From positions 1 to 64,000 of the forward strand of contig LBNX01000002.1 of NCBI GenBank assembly GCA_000989185.1: DNA of 64,000 nt, given 5' to 3'. Shown here one piece after another: positions 31,495-41,822 of the stretch; the stretch's first letter is position 1; each line of letters starts with the position of its first letter. Made by a program: the position numbers and the translations under genes. The notes under the pieces were generated by a model. The model was not told the DNA's origin. It did not search any database and saw only the letters and a list, made by a program, of their open reading frames with translations. This DNA is from a candidate division TM6 bacterium GW2011_GWF2_28_16 (lineage in GTDB: Bacteria > Babelota > Babeliae > Babelales > UASB340).

Positions 31495-32847
31495 TTAGCC
31501 TAATATACGGCTTACAACAAAACAATAAATCGCAACACCCAAAATATCCATAAGAGTTGCTAAAAATGGTGCTGCAGAATGCGCAGGGTCAAAGTTAAAG
31601 CGTTCTAATAATAATGGAATAAGCGAACCCAAAAACATCGACATGGTAATTATTAATACCAAAGCAGTACTAACCGTTATTGCGCTCAAAAAGTCTTGTC
31701 TAAAGAAAAATACTCTAGTAAAAGCAACTACACCAAGTATTATAGAAATAAAAAATGAAACAGACATTTCGCGCATCAAAACTCTAAACCCATTTTTTCT
31801 TGATATTTGTCCAGTAGCAAGACCTCGAATTATAACTGCAGAAGATTGGTTGCCTGCATTGCCACCCGTACCTATAAGCATTGTCAAAAACATAGAAATA
31901 ATAAAATATTTATCTACTGACAAAATAAAGCTAGAAACACTTTGCAATAATAATAAACCAACAAGCCACGGCGTTCTTTGCCAGATAAATTTCCATATTG
32001 GAGTCTGAAAATATTCATCTTGTGCGGGGCTTAAACCAGACATTTTATAAACGTCTTCACTGGCTTCTTCTTCTAAAACATCAAAAACATCTTCTGCTGT
32101 AAGAACGCCTAAAAAATTATTATTGTCATCTACAACTGGAGCAGCTGTAAAGCCATAATGACTAACCTGATTAGCTGCATCTTCTTGGTCCTGATTTACA
32201 TTTAAAACTAATGTATTTTTACGTATAATATTTTTAAGAATTGTTTCTGGTTTATTTACAACAAGATCACCCAAATTTATATGCCCCAAAAGTTTTTGAT
32301 CTTTGTCTATAACGTAAATAATTTGTAAAACTTCTTGTTTTTCGCCTAATCTTTGCAATATTGCAAGACTTTTTTTAACAGCAAGATCTTGTTCTAAAGC
32401 TATAATTTCTGTATCCATAATTCTACCAACAGAATCTGGCTTAAAATTTAATCGCGAAATAATATTAGATCTTTGTTTTTTTTGTAGTAATTTTAAATAT
32501 TTTTTTAATTCATCATCAGATAAATGATCAAAAACTTCTGTTAATGTTTCTGTTGGTATATTTTTAAATAATTCAGATACATATTCTGGTTCTAAATTCA
32601 AAAGTAAATGTAATCTATTAGTTTCTGACAGTTCTTCAAATACCTCGGCTTGTAAATGTTTAGGTAAAAGCCTAAATAAAACTAATAAGTCTTTTTCTTC
32701 TAAAGTACTATCAAAAAATAAAGCAATATCAGCAGGGTGCTGGCTTGAAAGCAATTGCAAAAGATCTTTACCCAAGGGCGTCTTGTTTTCTAAAATTTCA
32801 TCTAAATTGTTTTCTATTTGAAAGAATATCTTTTTTAACTTTAACAT
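31495..32847 (-). CDS. mgtE: Magnesium transporter MgtE
   Basis: MgtE_N, paired CBS, and TM region IGTGGNAGNQSSAVIIRGLATGQI. Confidence 0.95.
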   Translation of the reverse strand: MLKLKKIFFQIENNLDEILENKTPLGKDLLQLLSSQHPADIALFFDSTLEEKDLLVLFRLLPKHLQAEVFEELSETNRLHLLLNLEPEYVSELFKNIPTETLTEVFDHLSDDELKKYLKLLQKKQRSNIISRLNFKPDSVGRIMDTEIIALEQDLAVKKSLAILQRLGEKQEVLQIIYVIDKDQKLLGHINLGDLVVNKPETILKNIIRKNTLVLNVNQDQEDAANQVSHYGFTAAPVVDDNNNFLGVLTAEDVFDVLEEEASEDVYKMSGLSPAQDEYFQTPIWKFIWQRTPWLVGLLLLQSVSSFILSVDKYFIISMFLTMLIGTGGNAGNQSSAVIIRGLATGQISRKNGFRVLMREMSVSFFISIILGVVAFTRVFFFRQDFLSAITVSTALVLIITMSMFLGSLIPLLLERFNFDPAHSAAPFLATLMDILGVAIYCFVVSRILG

Positions 32848-32949
32848 GATAAGCCCCCTATTAATTAGGCATATTTGACATTTTACGGCTATAAATAATA
32901 CTCATTATAGGTTAAATATAAAAGAAATAAAACAAACACAATTTTATTC

Positions 32950-33882
32950 ATGAAAAATATTAATATAAATATAGAAAAAACAGAACTTATTACCTGTACA
33001 CAAGAAGATTTGCAACATAAAAGACTAGATAAACTTTTATTTAGTAAATATCCAGATCTTTCTAGATCTTATTTTCAGGAATTAATTAATAAAAATTTAA
33101 TAACTGTAAACTCTAACTCAAAAATTAAGCCCAGCTATAAATTTAAAAAAAACGATCTAATAACTATAAATTTTCCTAAAATTACACAATACAATGTAAA
33201 AGCCCAAGATATAAATTTTGATATTATAGATATAAAGCCAGATTTTATAATTGTTAATAAACCAGCAGGTCTAGTTGTTCATCCTTCTGACAATAACAAA
33301 GATGAAGTGAGTTTAGTTCATGGTTTATTATATAAATTTAAAGAATTTAACGATTTTGACGATAATCAACGCCCTGGAATAGTTCATAGAATAGACAGAG
33401 GCACATCTGGACTTTTAATAGTTGCAAGAAACATGAAATCTCAAATAAAATTTTCAAAAATGTTTAAAGACAGGCACATTAAAAAAACATATATTGCCGT
33501 AGTTAGCGGACACCCTCCAAAAGAGGGTAAAATAGACTATCCAATAGGAAGACATCCAAGCAAAAGCCATCTTATGAGCCATAAAAGCTATAACTCTAAA
33601 CCAGCTCTTACTTATTATAAAGTTTTAGAATATTTTAAAAACGAATCACTTGTAGAAATAAAAATAGTTACAGGAAGAACTCATCAAATTCGTGTTCATA
33701 TGGCTGCAATTGGGCATGGGCTTTTAGGTGATGGTTATTATGGATATTTATCCAAATTTATATCTCACCCAGCACTGCATGCATTTAAGTTATCATTCGA
33801 TTACAAATGTGAAACTTTTGAATATGAATGTAAAATACCAGAAGATATAAATTTTTTAATAAATAATTTAGAAAAACGATAA
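32950..33882 (+). CDS. rluD: RluD-type 23S rRNA pseudouridine synthase
   Basis: S4-like N-terminus; RPGIVHRIDRGTSGLLIVARN; VTGRTHQIRVHMAAIGHGLLGDGYYG. Confidence 0.93.
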   Translation: MKNININIEKTELITCTQEDLQHKRLDKLLFSKYPDLSRSYFQELINKNLITVNSNSKIKPSYKFKKNDLITINFPKITQYNVKAQDINFDIIDIKPDFIIVNKPAGLVVHPSDNNKDEVSLVHGLLYKFKEFNDFDDNQRPGIVHRIDRGTSGLLIVARNMKSQIKFSKMFKDRHIKKTYIAVVSGHPPKEGKIDYPIGRHPSKSHLMSHKSYNSKPALTYYKVLEYFKNESLVEIKIVTGRTHQIRVHMAAIGHGLLGDGYYGYLSKFISHPALHAFKLSFDYKCETFEYECKIPEDINFLINNLEKR

Positions 33883-33883
33883 A

Positions 33884-34588
33884 TTAAAATAAATCTCTTA
33901 TATCTTTTAAAAAATCTACTAATTTTTTTTGATAAATATTTATTTTTGCCTTTAAATAACTTTCTGTAATATCTTTTTTTTGTTTATTATTACTATTATT
34001 ATTTTCTTTTAACTTTTTGTTATTTTTAGATTTATTATACAATTGCTTATTACAGCACAATTTTAATTCTTCAAATTCTTTTAAATATTTTTTTAATGCA
34101 AATTCATCTGTTAAACAAATCACATTTTCATAATTTTTGACATCTGCTTGAACTGTCCAATTAAAAGAGCCTGTCCAAACAGAATTATCAAATATTGCAT
34201 ACTTATTATGCATAATTTCATTATATTTATTTTTTTTAAGATTTTTTTTATAAACAAAAATATCTATGCCAGCGCTCTTTAAATCATCAACTTTACCATA
34301 TTCATATTCTAAACAAGATTTATCAGTGACAACTTGCACATCTAAACCATTATTCTTGGCATCAATTAACGCTTGAGCAATTTTTTTATCTGTAAACATA
34401 AAAATTGCTGCATATATTCTTGTTTTACTATTTTTTATTTTTTCTATTAATTTTCCAGAAATATTATCTTTTGGCGAAAACCAAACCTGAGTTTGGGTCA
34501 TAGAAAAAATGTTTAAAGTAATTACTATATTAAAAAATAAAAACAAAATTAAATAATTTTTATTTTTAAAAATATTATTAAATATCAT
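33884..34588 (-). CDS. Secreted phospholipase D-like (HKD) protein
   Basis: Single HKD motif MHNKYAIFDNSVWTGSFNWT, Nuc-like domain order; hydrophobic N-terminus; ATG with aaggt RBS (listed ORF begins at 34609). Confidence 0.82.
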   Translation of the reverse strand: MIFNNIFKNKNYLILFLFFNIVITLNIFSMTQTQVWFSPKDNISGKLIEKIKNSKTRIYAAIFMFTDKKIAQALIDAKNNGLDVQVVTDKSCLEYEYGKVDDLKSAGIDIFVYKKNLKKNKYNEIMHNKYAIFDNSVWTGSFNWTVQADVKNYENVICLTDEFALKKYLKEFEELKLCCNKQLYNKSKNNKKLKENNNSNNKQKKDITESYLKAKINIYQKKLVDFLKDIRDLF

Positions 34589-34703
34589 AATTTTACCTTT
34601 ATTTATCAAATTTATTTAAAAATAGCTTCAAAAAATCTAAGTTAACTCCTGCTTTATTAAATAAAAATTTTATGCAACTCTATAAATAAAAGTAGGAGAG
34701 AGT

Positions 34704-35267
34704 ATGAAAAATTATATAAAACTTTTAATAATAATTTCAGTAATAATATCTTTTTCAAAAATAATAGCAAAAAAAACAGATATTTTTATTTTAAATACAT
34801 ACAATCAAATAAATCAAAATTTATTAAATCTTAAACAAGATTACCCGCAAACACAAACAACTGTTTATTCACTACTAGATCAAGTTTGTAATTTATATAA
34901 GGCATCAAAAAATATCTCTGAAAAAAGATTTAAAAATAAAACCGAATTAAAAATAAAAATTCAAGAAAATGTTTTACTAAAAACAGAAAATATTAAATTA
35001 AAAAGCTCCATCAAAGATTTAGAATCAAAATTTAATCTAAGCCAAAAAGAAATAGAAACAAAAAATAAAGCACTGGCCAAAAATAGCTATATGTTAAATT
35101 ATGTGAATAAAGAAAAAGAACAGATGCAAAATAAAGTAACTCAACTACAAGAAGAACAAAAGCATTTATTAATTAAAAATTCTCAACCAGAAAACAAAGA
35201 TTTAAATTCTGAAAACAATCAAAGCCTTAGCCTAACTTCAACTTGTGCTCCCAATTCATCCCTTTGA
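34704..35267 (+). CDS. Secreted coiled-coil protein
   Basis: Signal-like N-terminus, heptad-rich Glu/Lys/Asn region, RBS aggagag. Confidence 0.5.
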   Translation: MKNYIKLLIIISVIISFSKIIAKKTDIFILNTYNQINQNLLNLKQDYPQTQTTVYSLLDQVCNLYKASKNISEKRFKNKTELKIKIQENVLLKTENIKLKSSIKDLESKFNLSQKEIETKNKALAKNSYMLNYVNKEKEQMQNKVTQLQEEQKHLLIKNSQPENKDLNSENNQSLSLTSTCAPNSSL

Positions 35268-37810
35268 TCTTTTAACAATCTAAAATTTACATCATCTGTT
35301 AAAAAATAATCTAATTGCATGGCAAAATCATCTTCCAATGTAAAATCTTTTTGCAATTTTGCATGTAACTGATCATTTAAACCAATATCTATAGAACCTG
35401 TAAATCCTGTATCTGCAATATTATTTACAAAATTTGGTGTAATTTTTACATATCTAAATGGACTAAATTTATTTGATCCTATATTTTTTAAATTTTTATT
35501 TAATAAAAGCGATAGCTGTGATTCTAAATTTATATCGTTAGAACCAGAAAGTAATATTCCTAATATCTGCTTTTTGTCTAATTTAGGCGAAGAATCCAAT
35601 ATAATTTTAGGGTTATCTAAAAAACCTGTAATTTGTAAATTTATCAAATATTTATCAATTTTATTTTTTGCATCTAAATCTATTATAGGATTACTAAAAT
35701 TATTAGGTAAAAATTGAATTTTACCATAATTTATAAATAATTTTTTTTCTAAAAAATTTAATGTCCCACTTTTAATATCTAAATTACCTATAAGTTCTGG
35801 ATTCAAAAAACCATCTTTAGAAACAAAACCTTTTAAATTCAAATCAACTAAAATATCTAAATTAAACAACCCGCCTTTTAATTTAAGCATTTTTTCAGAA
35901 ACCAAATCTATATCAAGGTTAATTAAATTATTATTTGCGGCAAAGGTTAAATCGTTTGCAATAAATTTATTTTTTCTATCTATATTTAAAATATCGCCAT
36001 TCAAAAAGCTTTTTTTAAAAATTAATTTTCCAGATAATTTAGAACTATTATTTTTATTTTTTAATAAATTTAAATTACCATCTAAAAGAGCATAAAAATT
36101 ACTTTCTAAATTAAACAAAAAATTATTTATTTTTAACGGTAAATTTATTTCTTGTATATTTAAACTATCATCAAAAAGAATATAGCTATTATTTGTCGAA
36201 TTAATAGCTATATTCCCCTTTAAAAATTGTATTAATAAATTATTAACAAATAACTTATTAATTTTATTCTCAAATAAAAAATTAAAATTTATATTTTCTA
36301 TGGGATTATAATTTTTTAATATAGATATTTTACCATTACCAAAAGAAATATTTCCTGATAAATTATCACAATCTTGCTGATTTAAAGCTATTTTACAACT
36401 ATTAAAACTACCTAAAATATTGTTTTTTATATTAATGGGTATAAAAGTTTTTAAAATATTAAAATTTATATCCCCAGATATTATTTTATTTTTTGAATTA
36501 AGATCTATAAACTTAAGTCCATTTTTTAGATATAATATTTTTTCAAAATATAATTCTGGAGATAAATTAATATTAAAAATAAATTTATCTTCTAAATTAT
36601 TACCCATTAAATTTAATTTATTATTTTTTAAAAGAATCGAGCCTTTAAAATATGTAGTTTTATTGATAAAACTACTATTAAACTCTAACGAAAAATTACC
36701 CGTATTTTTAATTAAATCAAAATTTATATTAAAAGCTTTATCTTTTAACTCAAGTAAATTAAATAATTTAATATTTTTATAATTAAATAAATTTATTTTA
36801 AAATTATTTTCTTTAAAATCCAGGAATATATCGCCATTTAATACTAAATCTTTTAATAAATTATTATTTATATTTAAAAGCTTTAAATTACCCTGTAATT
36901 TTTTGTTACTATAAACAAGATTAAACTTGCTAAGCGCATCAAATTGCATATTAAAATTATTATTTATATTTAAAATATTTATTAAATTTTTTATTAATAA
37001 TATTTGCGATATACCAGTAATTTTTATTTCATTTTTATGAACTAAATCTATTACTAATTCAAGATTATTATTGTTATCAAAAAGATTAATTATTTTTTTA
37101 TTTATTATAATTTTATAACTTTTACTAAATTCCGGTAAATTCAAATTAAAATTGCCATCTAGATCTAGCTCTGTGTTACTGTTTAAAATCGAGCTAAATT
37201 CTAAATTTTTAATTAAATTTAAATTATTATAAAATATATTCCCGTTTTTACAGTTTAAAAATCCAGAACCATTTTTAAATCCTAAATTACAATTTAAATC
37301 TAAATTAATATTATTTTTATTATTTAAAATTAAATTCAATTTAATATTTTTTATATTTAATGCCCTCAACTTTGCCAAATCACTTGTATTAGATAAAAAA
37401 ATAGTTTTAAAATGCTCTTGTATTAATAATTTATTATTTAAAATATCACTATTTATTTCTATATTTTTTAAATTAATATCAAGTAAAAAATAATTTTTTA
37501 ATAAAAAATTTAATCGCGAAAATTTAACCTCAGCATTTAAAAATGACCAAAAACAAGTTTTATTATTTAAATTTTTAGGTAATAATTTGCCATAATTTAA
37601 ATATATTTTACCTGTTAAAAAATTTATCTTATACGAATTAATAGTTATTTTAGAATCCCATTCTTGTTCTAGAATATTAACTAATTTTGTAATTATATTT
37701 CTTTGAATTTTAGGCTGTTCAAGATAGAACCATAATGATATAAAACCAAAAATAAAAATAATAAATAATATTTCAAAAATATTTAATTTTTTTAATTTAC
37801 AACAGCCCAT
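35219..37810 (-). CDS. tamB: TamB-like translocation and assembly module protein
   Basis: N-terminal TM, long beta-helical repeats, C-terminal LDKKQILGILLSGSND...LQKDFTLEDDFAMQLDYFLTDDVNFRLLKDQRDELGAQVEVRLRL as in DUF490/TamB. Confidence 0.82.
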   Translation of the reverse strand: MGCCKLKKLNIFEILFIIFIFGFISLWFYLEQPKIQRNIITKLVNILEQEWDSKITINSYKINFLTGKIYLNYGKLLPKNLNNKTCFWSFLNAEVKFSRLNFLLKNYFLLDINLKNIEINSDILNNKLLIQEHFKTIFLSNTSDLAKLRALNIKNIKLNLILNNKNNINLDLNCNLGFKNGSGFLNCKNGNIFYNNLNLIKNLEFSSILNSNTELDLDGNFNLNLPEFSKSYKIIINKKIINLFDNNNNLELVIDLVHKNEIKITGISQILLIKNLINILNINNNFNMQFDALSKFNLVYSNKKLQGNLKLLNINNNLLKDLVLNGDIFLDFKENNFKINLFNYKNIKLFNLLELKDKAFNINFDLIKNTGNFSLEFNSSFINKTTYFKGSILLKNNKLNLMGNNLEDKFIFNINLSPELYFEKILYLKNGLKFIDLNSKNKIISGDINFNILKTFIPINIKNNILGSFNSCKIALNQQDCDNLSGNISFGNGKISILKNYNPIENINFNFLFENKINKLFVNNLLIQFLKGNIAINSTNNSYILFDDSLNIQEINLPLKINNFLFNLESNFYALLDGNLNLLKNKNNSSKLSGKLIFKKSFLNGDILNIDRKNKFIANDLTFAANNNLINLDIDLVSEKMLKLKGGLFNLDILVDLNLKGFVSKDGFLNPELIGNLDIKSGTLNFLEKKLFINYGKIQFLPNNFSNPIIDLDAKNKIDKYLINLQITGFLDNPKIILDSSPKLDKKQILGILLSGSNDINLESQLSLLLNKNLKNIGSNKFSPFRYVKITPNFVNNIADTGFTGSIDIGLNDQLHAKLQKDFTLEDDFAMQLDYFLTDDVNFRLLKDQRDELGAQVEVRLRL

Positions 37811-38322
37811 AATTTTTTTTGATATTTATACTTTCTAATGCAAGAATAGGGTGATACAGGACAACTTAAAGCCATTAAACTCTTTTTATGTTTATCTGTA
37901 AAGTAAATATTACCAGAAGATATTATTCCATCTGGGTAAAAAATTACTTCAAAAATATTATCTTTTATTTGTTTAAAAGTTATAACACTTTTTATAACAT
38001 TTATAGGTTTTGTTGGTGGCCCCAAAACGCCATCAATAATACCAAATTTGATTATGCTCGGCAAAACATAAGTTTGTATATTATTATTTTTCCCCGAATA
38101 AAAATAACTATTTAATTTTAAATTTAATTTTAAATTTTGTTCCTGATTTAATGTAATAGCTTTTTGCTGCAAATAATAAAATACGCCTGCTAATCGATCT
38201 ACTTCATTTTGTAAAAAAAAATTTTCAAAATAAAAAAGTTTTGGTACAGATATAAATAAAATTATAAATAATATACTTACAGTTATTAAAAGCTCTATTA
38301 AAGAAAAGCCCTTATTTAACAT
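37792..38322 (-). CDS. Type II secretion / type IV pilin-like pseudopilin
   Basis: Prepilin motif KGFSLIELLITVSILFIILFISVPKL. Confidence 0.88.
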   Translation of the reverse strand: MLNKGFSLIELLITVSILFIILFISVPKLFYFENFFLQNEVDRLAGVFYYLQQKAITLNQEQNLKLNLKLNSYFYSGKNNNIQTYVLPSIIKFGIIDGVLGPPTKPINVIKSVITFKQIKDNIFEVIFYPDGIISSGNIYFTDKHKKSLMALSCPVSPYSCIRKYKYQKKLWAVVN

Positions 38323-38323
38323 A

Positions 38324-40024
38324 TTATTCTAATAATTGGCTCGCATAAGCAACGCTTAAAACTTCTTCTACAGATGTTTGACCTAATTTTATTCTACGAA
38401 CACCATCATCTATCAAATTTACCATGCCTTTTTCTAGCGCTTTATTTTTAATAACATTTGCATCAGCTTTTTCTACAATTAAATGTGCTATTTCATCATC
38501 AATTTCCATAACTTCAAATATACCTAATCTACCTTTATAGCCTGTGTTTAAACAATCTGGACAGCCTACAGATTTATAAAAAGCAAAATCACCAACTTGA
38601 GTTTGAGAAAGACCCAATTTTTTTAAATCATCAATATTTGGTTTATAACTTTGTTTACATTTATCACACAAACGCCTTACTAATCTTTGCGACATAATAC
38701 AAATAACAGAAGACGATATTAAAAACGGCTCTATACCCATATCTATTAAACGAGTAATAGTTGCAGGCGAACTATTGGTATGAATTGTACTTAAAACTAC
38801 ATGTCCCGTAAGAGCTGCCTGTGTTGCAATTTGCGCAGTTTCTTTATCTCGAATTTCACCAATTAAAACTATATCTGGATCTTGTCGCAAAATAGAACGT
38901 AATGCCGCAGCGAATGTGAGTCCAATACTTTCTTTAACCTGAACCTGATTAACACCATTAATTGTGTATTCAACAGGGTCTTCTACTGTAATTATATTTA
39001 CATCAGGTTTATTTAATTTAGATAAAATAGAATAAAGAGTAGTAGTTTTACCAGACCCGGTAGGACCACTTATTAAAATTATGCCATTAGGTCTTGTTAT
39101 ATTTCTACTTACAATGTCATAATCACGTTTTGAAAAATCTAAACTTTCCAAATCAACAGCCCCTTTAGATTTATCAAGTAAACGCATAACAACACGTTCT
39201 CCATAATTACATGGCAATACAGACACACGAATGTCTATTGCTTTATCACCTACTTTTATTTGTATTCTACCATCTTGTGGCAAACGTTTTTCGGCAATAT
39301 TTAAATTCGCCATTATTTTTATACGCGAAATAATTGCACCCTGATATCTTTTAGGTGGCAATACTCTTTGGTACATAACACCATCTATTCTATATCTAAC
39401 TCTTAATTCTTTTTCAAAAGCTTCTATATGAATATCCGAAGAATCTTCTTTAACAGCCTGAAAAATTATATGATTTACAAGTTTTACTATAGGTGCTTCT
39501 TGCGCCATCTCTAAAATGTCACGTTCTTCTATTTCAGCAAGATCTATTTCCCCACCTTCTTCTTCTTTTAATTCTTCCATCATTTCTTTACTAGTTTCTA
39601 ATGGGTAATATTTATTTATAGCCGTATTAATAATATCTGAATCTGCAACGCCATATTTAACATCACCCGTTAATAATAAAGAAATATCATCAAGCGACTG
39701 TAAGTCTCTTGGATTTGAAGTTACAACTGTTTTAAAGCCTTCAAAAATTATTGGAATTATTATATTTTGGCGCAAAAACTTTAATGGAATTCTACTCAAA
39801 AGCTCTGTATCAACCATTTTTTCGCCAATTTTTTCTATATAAACAAAACCAGCTTCTTTGGCTAAAGCTTTTGATATTTCTGCTTTACTAATTAAATTCT
39901 TTTCTATTAGTATTTGTTCTAGGGTTTTACCAGATGCTTCTTTTTCCGAAATACAGCTTTGCAACTGTTCTTTTGTGATCAAATTAGTATCCAGAAGAAT
40001 ATCTGTAAATTTTTTTCTTAACAT
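38324..40024 (-). CDS. GspE/PilB family secretion ATPase
   Basis: LISGPTGSGKTTTLYSILSKL, DPDIVLIGEIRDKETAQIATQAALTGH, C-x2-C tetracysteine CDKC..CPDC. Confidence 0.96.
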   Translation of the reverse strand: MLRKKFTDILLDTNLITKEQLQSCISEKEASGKTLEQILIEKNLISKAEISKALAKEAGFVYIEKIGEKMVDTELLSRIPLKFLRQNIIIPIIFEGFKTVVTSNPRDLQSLDDISLLLTGDVKYGVADSDIINTAINKYYPLETSKEMMEELKEEEGGEIDLAEIEERDILEMAQEAPIVKLVNHIIFQAVKEDSSDIHIEAFEKELRVRYRIDGVMYQRVLPPKRYQGAIISRIKIMANLNIAEKRLPQDGRIQIKVGDKAIDIRVSVLPCNYGERVVMRLLDKSKGAVDLESLDFSKRDYDIVSRNITRPNGIILISGPTGSGKTTTLYSILSKLNKPDVNIITVEDPVEYTINGVNQVQVKESIGLTFAAALRSILRQDPDIVLIGEIRDKETAQIATQAALTGHVVLSTIHTNSSPATITRLIDMGIEPFLISSSVICIMSQRLVRRLCDKCKQSYKPNIDDLKKLGLSQTQVGDFAFYKSVGCPDCLNTGYKGRLGIFEVMEIDDEIAHLIVEKADANVIKNKALEKGMVNLIDDGVRRIKLGQTSVEEVLSVAYASQLLE

Positions 40025-40162
40025 TTAAAACTCCCTTTTTAACAATATTTTATACTATATATAAGTGCTTTAGTTTACTTTTTTGCCAAATTTTAAACAA
40101 TAATTTATTATATTTGTAAGATATGGCAAACTTATGCTTATTTTAAATACTTGGAGCAAAAA

Positions 40163-40942
40163 ATGTTTAATAAAAAAAATTTAAAATTTTTAAGGTTAAT
40201 TTTAGCATCTTTAATTCTTTTTTTAGCACCACAATGTGCAAAAGAAGAAAAAAAAGTAGACGATTTAAGTTTTGAAGAATTAAAACAAAAAACGCTATCT
40301 GCATTGAAAGAAAAAAAATATCAAGAAGCAATTAAACCATTAGAAGTTTTAGTAGCGCAACATTCAGAAAAAAAGGACTTATCTAAATATAAATTAATGT
40401 TAGCCGAAAGCTATTTTAATACTGGAGATTTGCCTTCGGCATATCAAATGTATGCAAATTATAAAGAATTTTATCCATCTGATAAAAAGGCTGAATATGC
40501 ATATTTTCAGTCCATTAAATCAAAATTTTATCAAACATTAAGAATAGATTGTGATCAATCTGATACTGAACAAACAATAAATTTATGTAAAGATTATTTA
40601 AAGAATAATAATTACACAGAATACAGAAAAGACATCGAAGACATTGAGTATACTTGTCAAAGAAAATTGGTAGACAAAGAAGTATATGTATATAACTTTT
40701 ATTTAAATAAAGGCAAATTAAAATCTGCCAAAAACAGGCTTACTTATTTAAAAGAAAATTATTTAAATAAAGATGAAAAATTAACACCAAGAATATTATT
40801 TTTAGAAGCAAAATTGGCTCAAAAAGAAAAAAATCAATTAGAATTAAGTAAAAAAATTGAACAGTTAATGGATCAATATCCAGAGTCTAATTTTACAAGA
40901 ATGGCACAAAGCCTTGTAACTAAAAATAACTTCGTGTTTTAA
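40163..40942 (+). CDS. BamD-like outer membrane assembly lipoprotein
   Basis: Lipobox-like FLAPQC; TPR-like repeats EKKYQEAIKPLEVLVAQH...YNFYLNKGKLKSAKNRLTYLKENY; ATG with ggag RBS (listed ORF begins at TTG 40151). Confidence 0.75.
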   Translation: MFNKKNLKFLRLILASLILFLAPQCAKEEKKVDDLSFEELKQKTLSALKEKKYQEAIKPLEVLVAQHSEKKDLSKYKLMLAESYFNTGDLPSAYQMYANYKEFYPSDKKAEYAYFQSIKSKFYQTLRIDCDQSDTEQTINLCKDYLKNNNYTEYRKDIEDIEYTCQRKLVDKEVYVYNFYLNKGKLKSAKNRLTYLKENYLNKDEKLTPRILFLEAKLAQKEKNQLELSKKIEQLMDQYPESNFTRMAQSLVTKNNFVF

Positions 40943-40980
40943 TTTAAATTTTTATTAATTTATTATTTTTTATATTTAAC

Positions 40981-41343
40981 ATGATTAATGACACAAAAAA
41001 TTTAGGTTTACAAGGCGAAAAGGCTGTCGCAAAATTTTTAATAAATTATGGATTTAAAATATTGGGGCACAATTACCAAACTAAAGTTGGTGAAATTGAT
41101 TTAATAGCACAAAAACAAGATTTAATTATATTTGTAGAAGTAAAAACAAGAAGAGATGTTTATTTTCCCATATCAAATGTTATTACAATAACAAAACAAA
41201 AAAAAATAATAAAAACTGCAAAATTATTTGCCCAAAAAAATAATTTATTTAACAATATTTTAAGATTTGATGTAGCAACAGCAGTATTAAAAGAAAATAA
41301 GTTTGAAATTAACTATATAAAAAACGCATTTCAAGAAAGATAA
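40981..41343 (+). CDS. YraN/UPF0102 family putative endonuclease
   Basis: LGLQGEKAVAKFLINYGFKILGHNYQTKVGEIDLIAQKQDLIIFVEVKTR. Confidence 0.93.
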   Translation: MINDTKNLGLQGEKAVAKFLINYGFKILGHNYQTKVGEIDLIAQKQDLIIFVEVKTRRDVYFPISNVITITKQKKIIKTAKLFAQKNNLFNNILRFDVATAVLKENKFEINYIKNAFQER

Positions 41344-41345
41344 AT

Positions 41346-41822
41346 ATGAAAGATTCTATTAAAGTAGGTTTAGGCTTTGGTGTGACATCAGGAATTATAA
41401 CAACTCTTGGTTTAATGGTTGGATTACATTCAGGAACTCATTCTGTATTAGCAATAATCGGCGGCGTTCTAACAATAGCTATAGCAGATGCATTCTCAGA
41501 TTCATTGGGTGTTCATATATCCAGAGAATTTGAAAACAAAACACAAAAAAAAGATATTTGGGAAGCAACAGCAACAACATTTTTTTCTAAATTTTTTATG
41601 GCATTACTATTTATAATACCAATACTTTTTTTTGAGCTTTCCCTAGCTGTTAAAATAAGCATATTTATGGGATTATCTCTTTTAGCAATATTTAGCTATA
41701 TAATTGCAAAAGAGAAAAAAGCTAAACCATTACCAATAATTATTAAACATGTATCTATAGCTACAGTTGTTATTATAATTTCTCAACTTGTAGGAACTTT
41801 AATTAGATCCCATTTTGTTTAA
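41346..41822 (+). CDS. VIT1/CCC1-like small membrane transporter
   Basis: GVTSGIITTLGLMVGLHSGTHS...GVLTIAIADAFSDSLGVHISREFE. Confidence 0.6.
   Translation: MKDSIKVGLGFGVTSGIITTLGLMVGLHSGTHSVLAIIGGVLTIAIADAFSDSLGVHISREFENKTQKKDIWEATATTFFSKFFMALLFIIPILFFELSLAVKISIFMGLSLLAIFSYIIAKEKKAKPLPIIIKHVSIATVVIIISQLVGTLIRSHFV

Noticed and set aside
31643-32008. 121-aa ORF antisense to mgtE
   Set aside because: Antisense of conserved MgtE transmembrane region; no supporting signals.
36420-36782. 120-aa ORF antisense to tamB
   Set aside because: Antisense to a long coherent ORF with no independent motif or RBS.
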